From assembly GCA_017694215.1 (NCBI GenBank), contig JADIND010000174.1, positions 1 to 13,812 on the forward strand: DNA of 13,812 nt. Reading direction: 5' to 3'. Positions within the stretch are counted from its first letter, which is position 1. Each line of letters begins with the position of its first letter. This document shows positions 6,342-12,679 of this stretch, in pieces. A model generated the notes under the pieces. The model saw only the letters and a list, made by a program, of their open reading frames with translations. It was not told the origin of the DNA and did no database searches. This DNA is from Candidatus Scatousia excrementipullorum. Lineage in GTDB: Bacteria > Cyanobacteriota > Vampirovibrionia > Gastranaerophilales > Gastranaerophilaceae. Made by a program: the position numbers and the translations under genes.

Positions 6342-7040
6342 ATGAAACGAGATTTAAATTTAAAGCAGGTATTTAATAAAAAAGCTTTTACACTTGCAGA
6401 AGTTTTGATTACGCTCGGGATTATCGGGGTTGTTGCGGCAATGACTCTGCCGGCATTAATTCAAAAGCAGCACAGAAAAGAAACATCTGTCAAATTAAAA
6501 AAGTTTTACAGCCAGATGTATCAGGCAATACTTCTTGCCCAGAATCAATACGGTGAAATTGAATACTGGTCAAGATCAGGAAACTTAAAAGATGAAGATG
6601 CGGAAAATCAAGGGCTTAAAAATTTTAATGAAACAAAAAAATACTGGGAAACTTATTATGCACCATATATTAAAACTTTAAAAATTGAAAGATCTTCAAA
6701 TAGCAGTGGTGTTAATCAAAATGCCAAAATTTATCTTGCTGACGGTTCCACATTAGATGTCTGGAACGGCGGTTGTATGACATTTGATTATGATGTAAAC
6801 GGGGATAATAAACCGAATAAAAGCGGCGTTGACAGATTTGGTTTTAATATTTGTGAAAGACGAGATCAACGTGTTATGTATTTTGGCAGTTTTGGAGAAA
6901 AAATGATAATCGGTCCGCAGATGTTTAGCCCTGTTACCAACAGAGATGAGGCATTGGATTATTGTAAGAACAGCAGTCAATGTACACCTTTGTTAATGTT
7001 ATTTGATAACTGGGAATTTAAAGACGATTATCCGTGGTAA
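6342..7040 (+). CDS. Pseudopilin-like exported protein with type IV prepilin N-terminus
   Basis: 232 residues. The start is ATG 6342 with GGAGG (6333-6337) 4 nt upstream; the frame is open further back, but that part is the antisense of the XRE gene. The prepilin motif is KKAFTLAEVLITLGIIGVVA: likely cleavage after A15, F16 as +1 and the conserved glutamate E20 at +5, followed by one hydrophobic helix to about residue 40. The globular part contains DVNGDNKPN (151-159), similar to the calcium-site loop of GspG-type pseudopilins, and cysteines C145, C171, C208 and C214 that may pair. It ends WEFKDDYPW. Such proteins are processed by prepilin peptidase and used by type II secretion or type IV pilus machines. 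Whether this is a minor pilin, a secretion pseudopilin or a surface protein exported that way cannot be told. No pilus operon is nearby. Confidence 0.85.
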   Translation: MKRDLNLKQVFNKKAFTLAEVLITLGIIGVVAAMTLPALIQKQHRKETSVKLKKFYSQMYQAILLAQNQYGEIEYWSRSGNLKDEDAENQGLKNFNETKKYWETYYAPYIKTLKIERSSNSSGVNQNAKIYLADGSTLDVWNGGCMTFDYDVNGDNKPNKSGVDRFGFNICERRDQRVMYFGSFGEKMIIGPQMFSPVTNRDEALDYCKNSSQCTPLLMLFDNWEFKDDYPW

Positions 7041-7117
7041 ATATTTATTAAAATTAAGAAGTTTTTGCCTTGTTTTTTACCTTTCAGTACGTACAATAAG
7101 TGTAGCACCAACGTATA

Positions 7118-7146
7118 TTGAATCCGAAATATATTTATGATAATAA
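7118..7146 (+). promoter_or_regulatory. Weak candidate promoter for pgi
   Basis: TTGAAT (7118-7123) is followed after 15 bp by GATAAT (7139-7144), or after 17 bp by TAATAA (7141-7146). Either would give a leader of about 30 nt before the ATG at 7180. No terminator is evident after the preceding gene, so read-through is also possible. Confidence 0.35.
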
Positions 7147-7179
7147 GGTTATAGAAAGGTTATTTTAAGAGGGGCAGAA

Positions 7180-8568
7180 ATGATTAAACTAAACTACAAA
7201 AACGCTGATGCAGCAGTTGTCGGAGAAGACAACGGGTTACATCTTCAAAGTGAATTTGCAGCTTATCAGGAAAAAATTAAAGATATCATTGTTGATTTGA
7301 ATAAACGTAAAGATAAGCCCGGTCAATGGCTTCAGTGGATGAATTTAGGTTATAACGAAGAAACCCTCTGGTATGTTAAAGAATATGCCGCTATGGTAAA
7401 AGACAGATTTGAAAATATTCTCGTTCTCGGCATCGGCGGCTCTGCCCTCGGCGGTATTGCAGTAACCGAAGCCCTCTTAAAACCTTACTGGAATCTCCTC
7501 TCTGATGAACAACGTGAAGGTCTGCCGAAAATTTTCTTTCTGGATAATATTGACCCCGATACTATGACAGGTTTGCTGGATATTTTGGATTTGAGCAAAA
7601 CTCTTGTAAATGTTATTACAAAATCCGGTTCTACGGCAGAAACAATGTCGCAGTTTATGATTGTGAAAGACCGACTGGAAAAAGAACTCGGCGACAAATA
7701 CAGATATAATGTTGTTGCAACAACAGACAAAAGAACAGGTGTTTTAAGACAAATTGCAGAACAGGAAGGGTATAAAACTTTTGTGGTTCCTGATGATGTC
7801 GGCGGAAGATTTTCGGTATTTTCTGCCGTAGGTTTGTTGCCGTTTGCTCTTGTCGGAATTGATATTGATGCGATAGTTAACGGTATCAAGGACATGGATT
7901 TGGCACTGAAAAATACCGATATTAATGAAAATATAGCTGCTCAAAATGCTTTAATTCATTATTTAATGGATACCAAAAAAGGTAAAAAGCTTTCTGTTAT
8001 GATGCCGTATTCAAGCAGATTAAAATACGTTGCTGACTGGTATGCACAGCTCTGGGCAGAGTCACTTGGCAAAAACAAAGATAAAAACGGAAATGATGTT
8101 CATATTGGGCCTACTCCGATTAAGGCTCTGGGGGCAACGGATCAGCATTCGCAAATTCAGCTTTACAACGAAGGTCCGAATGATAAATTGATTACATTTA
8201 TTCGTGTTGAAGAGTTTGATAACACACTTGATATCCCGAATATTTTTGAATACACAGGGATAAGATATCTCGGCGGAAAAACAATCAATCAGCTTATTAA
8301 TGCGGAAGCTGATTCCACAAGGGTTGCTGTTTCAGATTACGGCAGACCGAATGTTTCTGTTTATCTGCCGAAAGTCGACGCTTATAATATCGGGCAGCTT
8401 TTGTATATGCTGGAAGTTCAGACTGCGATTGCAGGTGAGTTGTATAATATCAATACATTTGACCAGCCGGGCGTTGAACAGGCAAAAAATTATACCTACG
8501 CATTGATGGGTCGTGACGGTTATGAAGAATCCGCACACATGCTTCAAGAGAGAATGGCGTCTGTTTAG
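7180..8568 (+). CDS. pgi: Glucose-6-phosphate isomerase
   Basis: 462 residues, the short bacterial form (Bacillus type about 450; E. coli 549). It interconverts glucose 6-phosphate and fructose 6-phosphate in the cytosol, for glycolysis and gluconeogenesis. Visible landmarks: phosphate-binding GIGGSALGG (84-92) and TKSGSTAET (147-155). PROSITE-type signature one is DVGGRFSVFSAVGL (206-219). Glutamate E294 is in QLWAESLGK (E. coli E355), and histidine H323 in TDQHSQ (E. coli H386). Signature two is NINTFDQPGVEQAK (423-436), with catalytic K436. The ATG at 7180 has AAGAGGGG (7167-7174) 5 nt upstream. It ends in a terminator shared with the convergent gene at 8648-9001. All catalytic residues are present, so a functional enzyme is expected. 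Confidence 0.96.
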   Translation: MIKLNYKNADAAVVGEDNGLHLQSEFAAYQEKIKDIIVDLNKRKDKPGQWLQWMNLGYNEETLWYVKEYAAMVKDRFENILVLGIGGSALGGIAVTEALLKPYWNLLSDEQREGLPKIFFLDNIDPDTMTGLLDILDLSKTLVNVITKSGSTAETMSQFMIVKDRLEKELGDKYRYNVVATTDKRTGVLRQIAEQEGYKTFVVPDDVGGRFSVFSAVGLLPFALVGIDIDAIVNGIKDMDLALKNTDINENIAAQNALIHYLMDTKKGKKLSVMMPYSSRLKYVADWYAQLWAESLGKNKDKNGNDVHIGPTPIKALGATDQHSQIQLYNEGPNDKLITFIRVEEFDNTLDIPNIFEYTGIRYLGGKTINQLINAEADSTRVAVSDYGRPNVSVYLPKVDAYNIGQLLYMLEVQTAIAGELYNINTFDQPGVEQAKNYTYALMGRDGYEESAHMLQERMASV

Positions 8569-8594
8569 AGTGATATTTTTAACAAGATATAAAT

Positions 8595-8629
8595 AAAAAA
8601 AAGACTCTTTAATAAAAAGAGTCTTTTTT
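8595..8629. terminator. Bidirectional intrinsic terminator after pgi
   Basis: Stem AAGACTCTTT (8601-8610), loop AATAA, AAAGAGTCTT (8616-8625). A run of eight A precedes it and six T end it (8624-8629). It serves pgi on the plus strand and the 117-aa gene on the minus strand. Confidence 0.9.
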
Positions 8630-8647
8630 AGATTTTGTTTTTATTAA

Positions 8648-9001
8648 TTAACCGAAAAAGTTAATATGATTTTCCGGCGTTCCGTGAGAAAGGGCATAGC
8701 TTTCAGCCAGTTTATCTGCAGAAGTTTTTGCTGCCGGTTGATTTTTAGCTTTAACTGCGTTAACTAAATCAGAAATTTGTTCGAACAAGTTTCTGTCACT
8801 TTTTACTTCAATACCTGTAGGAAGGAATGGACTTGTGTATGCCGAATCTTTTTTGATACCAAGCTCACTTGCTTTTACATTATCAAAAATTTTGTCAGCA
8901 CCAATATATTCATGTATTGTTTTGGCACCTTTTTCAATACCGTTTTCAATCCCTTTTGTAAGCATTGTTTCTCTGCCGGTAAATGCGATTTTGTTAATCA
9001 T
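8648..9001 (-). CDS. Small soluble protein of unknown function
   Basis: 117 residues starting at the ATG at 9001, with a strong Shine-Dalgarno (AAAGGAG, spacing about 5) on the minus strand. No signal peptide or membrane helix. The N-terminus MINKIAFTGRE is followed by a Gly/Lys-rich amphipathic stretch (LTKGIENGIEKGAKTIHEYI) and a helical C-terminal half (LFEQISDLVNAVKAKNQ...), ending NHINFFG. No domain is recognised. The gene is transcribed toward pgi and shares its terminator. Its start is 188 bp from that of the secreted protein gene at 9190, in a divergent arrangement across an AT-rich spacer. The coding call is supported by the Shine-Dalgarno and terminator fit; plus-strand ORFs over the same bases are shadows. 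Confidence 0.68.
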   Translation of the reverse strand: MINKIAFTGRETMLTKGIENGIEKGAKTIHEYIGADKIFDNVKASELGIKKDSAYTSPFLPTGIEVKSDRNLFEQISDLVNAVKAKNQPAAKTSADKLAESYALSHGTPENHINFFG

Positions 9002-9144
9002 TTTTTCTCCTTTGTTTTTTGTATTTTTTAATCGTTGTATTTATAGTAAATCGTATGAAAAAATATATTGCCATAATTTACTGTAAATTTAACAATTATT
9101 AATAATACAATTTACAACTTAAGTGTATCGCAAAAATTCTTAAA

Positions 9145-9173
9145 TTGCTATAAGTTGATATTTATGTTTTAAT
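9145..9173 (+). promoter_or_regulatory. Candidate promoter for the secreted protein-trxB operon
   Basis: TTGCTA (9145-9150, 4 of 6) and TTTAAT (9168-9173, 5 of 6) are separated by 17 bp. Initiation near 9180 would leave only about 10 nt before the ATG at 9190, just enough to include the AAGG at 9181-9184. Confidence 0.4.
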
Positions 9174-9189
9174 AATTAATAAGGTGTAT

Positions 9190-9690
9190 ATGCTTAGAGT
9201 TTTGTCGGGAATAATTTTATTAACATTAATGTTTCAAGGGATGGTATTTGCTGAGCCTCAAACTGTATTACATGCTGGAGTGTCTTTGGCCAGAGAGGTT
9301 CCGGCGGCTCTTATGGGGACATGGCGGGTTAGTGCAAAACTAAAAAATACCGACAGCCCTGCAAATTTTAAGCAAACAAGCACGGATATATGGAACCTCT
9401 CACGCCAAAATGACGTCATAAATTTAAGTAATCCGTTTACGGGTGCCAGTGCATCAATTAACGTTAGTTATGTAAATAAAAATACCGTGAAATTTACAAA
9501 AGTAGGGGATTATGATAATCAAAAACTTACGGACAGTGTTGAGATTACCATTGAAGGAGATTCATTCAAAGGGGTGAATACACTCTCTCTGGTGACGTAT
9601 TCTCCTGCCGGTAATTCCGTAATTAACACAAAAAATGCTGTATATACGCTTTACGGCGAAAAAATTTCAGGAGCTGACATATTAGAATAG
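9190..9690 (+). CDS. Secreted beta-rich protein of unknown function
   Basis: 166 residues. The ATG at 9190 is preferred over the in-frame GTG at 9184 because AAGG (9181-9184) lies 5 nt before the ATG and overlaps the GTG. The signal peptide is clear: MLRVLSGIILLTLMFQGMVF with A21 then EPQ, a typical signal peptidase I site. The mature part of about 145 residues alternates polar and hydrophobic residues as in a beta barrel or sandwich. It has a GTWRV motif near residue 43, a loose echo of lipocalin-like folds. No cysteine is seen, which is notable beside a thioredoxin reductase gene. It precedes trxB by 16 bp and is probably cotranscribed. Periplasmic or surface location is inferred; function unknown. 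Confidence 0.75.
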   Translation: MLRVLSGIILLTLMFQGMVFAEPQTVLHAGVSLAREVPAALMGTWRVSAKLKNTDSPANFKQTSTDIWNLSRQNDVINLSNPFTGASASINVSYVNKNTVKFTKVGDYDNQKLTDSVEITIEGDSFKGVNTLSLVTYSPAGNSVINTKNAVYTLYGEKISGADILE

Positions 9691-9706
9691 GAGCAGAGGA
9701 AAATAA

Positions 9707-10651
9707 ATGCAAACTTATGAATTTGATACTGTTATTTTAGGCGGCGGCCCTGCAGGGCTTGCAGCAGCAATTTATGCAAGCAGAGGGGCAGTTTCGACCG
9801 CACTTATTGATATTAGTATGATGGGCGGGCAGCCTTCAAATTATCTGGAATTGGAAAATTATCCGGGGTTTCCTGTAATCGGCGGGTATGATTTAATGGA
9901 AAAGTTTGAGGAACATGCAGACAAATTTGGTGTTCAGAAATTCCCTATGCAGGAAATTGAAAAAATTGATTTAGTTTCCGTGCCGAAGATTATATTAACC
10001 AAAGAAGCTGAATTCAGAGCAAAGACAGTTATAATTGCTACAGGTGCTCAACCTATGAAATTGGGTGTGCCTGGGGAAAAGGAATTTGTCGGCCGCGGTG
10101 TAAGCTACTGTGCCGTGTGTGACGGTGCTTTTTATAAAGATAAGACAGTCGCTGTTGTCGGCGGTGGAAATTCTGCAGTAGAAGAAGCTATGTATCTTAC
10201 AAAATTTGCAAATAAAGTTTATATTATACACAGACGCGGCGAACTCCGTGCTGATAAAATTGTTCAGGAGAGAGCATTTAAAAACGAAAAAATAGAATTC
10301 GTCTGGAACAGTATAGTTAAAGAAATACAGGGTGATGATTTAGTTCACAGTGCTGTATTGGAAAATGTAAAAACAAATGAGATTTCAAATCTCGCAGTGA
10401 ATGGAGTTTTCCCGTATATAGGAATTGTACCGAATGTTGAGCATATATCAGGTCAGGTTGAGCAGGATGCCGGCGGGTTTATTATAACCGATGAAACGAT
10501 GAAAACTTCTATAGACGGAGTTTTTGCGGTCGGAGATGTAAGAAAAACACCGTTAAGACAGGTTATCACTGCTGCTTCTGACGGGGCAGTCGGGGCTGTT
10601 TACGCAGTTAAATATTTGGAAGCTCTTAAAGATGTTCCGCAAAAGGTTTAG
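9707..10651 (+). CDS. trxB: Thioredoxin reductase (NADPH), low-molecular-weight type
   Basis: 314 residues, standard for the bacterial flavoenzyme that reduces thioredoxin with NADPH via FAD. FAD-binding GGGPAGLAAAIYASR begins at residue 12; the redox-active pair is CAVC (C135, C138). NADPH-binding GGGNSAVEEA is at 152-161, and HRRGELR (175-181) contacts the 2'-phosphate, favouring NADPH. The second FAD motif is GVFAVGDVRKTPLRQV (271-286). The ATG at 9707 has AGAGGA (9695-9700) 6 nt upstream. The gene follows the secreted-protein gene closely, so it is likely the second gene of an operon. No thioredoxin gene is visible nearby, and no terminator was recognised directly after the stop. A ferredoxin- or other-donor variant is unlikely given the HRR motif. 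Confidence 0.95.
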   Translation: MQTYEFDTVILGGGPAGLAAAIYASRGAVSTALIDISMMGGQPSNYLELENYPGFPVIGGYDLMEKFEEHADKFGVQKFPMQEIEKIDLVSVPKIILTKEAEFRAKTVIIATGAQPMKLGVPGEKEFVGRGVSYCAVCDGAFYKDKTVAVVGGGNSAVEEAMYLTKFANKVYIIHRRGELRADKIVQERAFKNEKIEFVWNSIVKEIQGDDLVHSAVLENVKTNEISNLAVNGVFPYIGIVPNVEHISGQVEQDAGGFIITDETMKTSIDGVFAVGDVRKTPLRQVITAASDGAVGAVYAVKYLEALKDVPQKV

Positions 10652-10735
10652 TGTTTTGTCTTTACAATGGAGGCGTTTAAGGCAGAGCGAGTTTGTAAGC
10701 CCGATAGCAGAGCCGAAATGTGAAAATTTTTTAAG

Positions 10736-10910
10736 ATCCTGAAATAAATTCAGGATGACATGATGTATGTGAATGCGGGTCAGAGGCTAAGTATTCCCTC
10801 TCCCTGCGGGAGAGGGTTAGGGTGATGGAGCAAACTGAATATAATTGCCTTACAAGTGAGGCAGAGCCATAGCTCCCTTTATAAAGGCGAAAAAGAAGGG
10901 GGATTTTTTC
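10736..10910. repeat. Composite dispersed repeat, copy 3
   Basis: It starts with a perfect hairpin ATCCTGAA-ATAAA-TTCAGGAT (10736-10756) running into GACATG. Then comes a 9-bp stem CCCTCTCCC-TGC-GGGAGAGGG (10796-10816) with ttagggtgatgg, a variable part, and CTCCCTTTATAAAGGCG ... GGGGGATTTTTTC (10874-10910). Module order and spacing match copy 2 at 2538-2690. The stem-loop bases are identical while the loop differs (TAC versus TGC), which suggests selection on the structure. Upstream bases 10652-10735 contain no gene. Between 10911 and 11008 only a short AAAACG-GAG-CGTTTT hairpin (10959-10973) is visible. Confidence 0.7.
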
Positions 10911-11008
10911 TATGACATAACGTCAATGCTATTAACAATAAAGTGTGGTGTATTTAAAAAAACGGAGCGTTTTGTGTCGGCCTTTTTCTTTAAGAAATGT
11001 TATTATTT

Positions 11009-11037
11009 TTGCCAGCCTGTTAATGCTATGTTAAAAT
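11009..11037 (+). promoter_or_regulatory. Strong sigma-70-type promoter for the stator module
   Basis: TTGCCA (11009-11014, 5 of 6), a 17-bp spacer and TAAAAT (11032-11037, 5 of 6) with TG one base upstream (11029-11030), forming an extended -10. Expected initiation near 11044 leaves the GGAG at 11049-11052 in a leader of about 17 nt before ATG 11061. This is one of the best promoter matches in the window. Confidence 0.65.
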
Positions 11038-11060
11038 CTCATTAGAATGGAGATTGTTGT

Positions 11061-11966
11061 ATGAATTTAATGCACATTTTTACGGATATCCCGATTATGA
11101 TAGTTATTATAACTTTCATTTCTTCGTTGATATTCTGTGTTACCAAGTATAATTTTGTTAATAAAAATCTAAAAATTTTTTATAATTTTATAAGCCAGTA
11201 TAAAAAAAGCGATTTGAATTTTAGATTTAAAGAAATTGACGAATGGATGATGTCAAATCCTTATATTGCAAATTCATGGATGGAGTTTAAAAACACTCTG
11301 GTATTTTCGGAATCCGTTGCTTTGAAAGGACAGAATAATCATTTGACTTATAAGGAAGTTTCTTCAACTGTACAAAATATCCAGACAACGGTAGATCCTC
11401 TGTATTTCTTTGATGAAGAAACTCTTGTAACTTCAAAATACAACTATAAATTTATGCAGTCGGTATCCACAATTCTTACAGGTTTTGGTCCGTTATTTAC
11501 ATTCTTGAATATCGCTATAGCATTCGGTAAGGTCGATTTTTCTTCTCAGGAAGCAACAATCGGTTCAGTTGCCGGTCTGATGAGTTCAATGCAGGTTGCG
11601 GCTCTAGTTTCAGTTATTGCTGTAGGTTCATCAATCTTTTTCATCATATATGAAAAAATTACCTATAATATGCTTTGCAGAAAACCTATGTATGCCGTCC
11701 AAAATGTTATTTCAAGGTTGTTTGATAATATTTCTTCGGAAAAATTCCTGTTTGAACTTTTGAGAGAAACTAAAATTCAAAATAATGCACTTCAGCATAT
11801 TATTTCAGGTTTGCCTAATGATTTTAAAATCGCTCTTAACTCCGGTATTGCGGGCAATCTTGTTCCTTATCTGGAAAACCTTATTTTCGGTATGAATTTG
11901 ATGAATAAACAAATGAAAGAAGTTGCAAAATCTAATAAAAAAGATTCTGTTGACGAATTATTTTAA
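11061..11966 (+). CDS. TolQ/ExbB/ZorA-like ion-channel subunit of a membrane stator
   Basis: 301 residues. One N-terminal membrane helix (about 10-29), a cytoplasmic loop of roughly 100 residues, then two long helices. TM2 is about 133-155 (ILTGFGPLFTFLNIAIAF) and TM3 about 172-198 (ending SIFFIIYEK). A helical, charged C-terminal tail of about 100 residues follows. This three-helix order is that of TolQ, ExbB and ZorA, not the four-helix flagellar MotA. TM2 has the G-x-G-P-L-F-T-F pattern that in this superfamily lines the pore. T137, T140 and T147 in TM2, and S175/S176 at the start of TM3, are possible pore polar residues. The ATG at 11061 has GGAG 8 nt upstream. The next gene, 11 bp downstream, encodes a MotB/ZorB-like partner. 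Together they would form an ion-driven 5:2-type motor in the inner membrane. Its tail is shorter than that of typical ZorA. The energised process is unknown. Confidence 0.75.
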   Translation: MNLMHIFTDIPIMIVIITFISSLIFCVTKYNFVNKNLKIFYNFISQYKKSDLNFRFKEIDEWMMSNPYIANSWMEFKNTLVFSESVALKGQNNHLTYKEVSSTVQNIQTTVDPLYFFDEETLVTSKYNYKFMQSVSTILTGFGPLFTFLNIAIAFGKVDFSSQEATIGSVAGLMSSMQVAALVSVIAVGSSIFFIIYEKITYNMLCRKPMYAVQNVISRLFDNISSEKFLFELLRETKIQNNALQHIISGLPNDFKIALNSGIAGNLVPYLENLIFGMNLMNKQMKEVAKSNKKDSVDELF

Positions 11967-11977
11967 CGGAGAAAACC

Positions 11978-12679
11978 TTGAGTATATATAGCAGAAAAAA
12001 AAATATAGAAGATGAAAATAATAACATATTCTGGACAACAATGTCAGATTTGCTGCTAGGTCTTGCTATTATTTTTATGACTTTATTTGTACTCGCTATG
12101 ACAGGGTTTACTCAGCAGACTATAGACTTGCAGCAAACTCAAATGGAAGCTGCTCAGCAAATGGCCGAAAAATTGAAGGAAGCTGATATCGAAGCCGAGG
12201 TTGATAAGCTGACAGGTAACGTTAAGATTTCAGATTTGGAATTGTTTGAGGTCGGAAGTTATACCCTTTCCGCCAAAGGGAAAAAATATCTGGATAAATT
12301 TGTTCCGATTTATATGGATACAATTTTTTCCAGAAAGGAACTTGCTGATAATGTTGCAAATATTATTGTTCAGGGACATACGGACTCTCAGTCTTTTGCC
12401 GGTTTAAGCACATTGAACGAACAATTTGCAAAGAATATGGAATTGAGTTTGTTAAGAGCTAACGCTGTTGAGCAGTATATTTTTAAAACACCTTATGATA
12501 AAAAATATGATAAAATTTTAAGAGATTTATTGACGGTAGAAGGCAGAAGTTTTGCAGAACCGATACTTACTCCTGACGGTAAGGAAGATTATGCAAAAAG
12601 CAGACGTGTGGAATTGAAATTAAGAGTACAGGGAAATACTCTGACGAAAGTGTTCGGGTTAAGTTTTGGCGATAATTAA
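11978..12679 (+). CDS. MotB/ZorB-like stator subunit with OmpA peptidoglycan-binding domain
   Basis: 233 residues. A short cytoplasmic N-terminus precedes one membrane helix, FWTTMSDLLLGLAIIFMTLF (about 18-37). It carries D24 at the place of the ion-binding aspartate of MotB (D32) and ZorB. A Gln-rich amphipathic linker (about 45-75) follows, then an OmpA/MotB-type domain. Its landmarks are LELFEVGSYTLSAKGKKYL (87-105), VQGHTD (131-136), LSLLRANAVEQYI (156-168) with the peptidoglycan-contact arginine R160, and KSRRVELKLRV (207-217). The start is TTG 11978 with GGAGA (11968-11972) 5 nt ahead; no ATG would keep the membrane helix and the key D24. TolR/ExbD lack an OmpA domain, so MotB/ZorB is the closer model. 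The periplasmic domain should anchor the motor to the cell wall. The downstream UPF0210 gene probably overlaps its 3' end. Confidence 0.8.
   Translation: MSIYSRKKNIEDENNNIFWTTMSDLLLGLAIIFMTLFVLAMTGFTQQTIDLQQTQMEAAQQMAEKLKEADIEAEVDKLTGNVKISDLELFEVGSYTLSAKGKKYLDKFVPIYMDTIFSRKELADNVANIIVQGHTDSQSFAGLSTLNEQFAKNMELSLLRANAVEQYIFKTPYDKKYDKILRDLLTVEGRSFAEPILTPDGKEDYAKSRRVELKLRVQGNTLTKVFGLSFGDN

Noticed and set aside
7485..8547. Several ORFs antisense or out of frame within pgi
   Set aside because: pgi motifs occupy this whole stretch, and the alternative frames show no domain or translation signals.
8777..9086. Two plus-strand ORFs of about 83 aa opposite the 117-aa gene
   Set aside because: They are Phe/Cys-rich antisense translations without a ribosome site, while the minus-strand gene has a strong Shine-Dalgarno and terminator.
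11061..12679. Flagellar MotA/MotB stator
   Set aside because: The first protein shows three rather than four membrane helices, with the long loop after TM1, and no flagellar gene is nearby.
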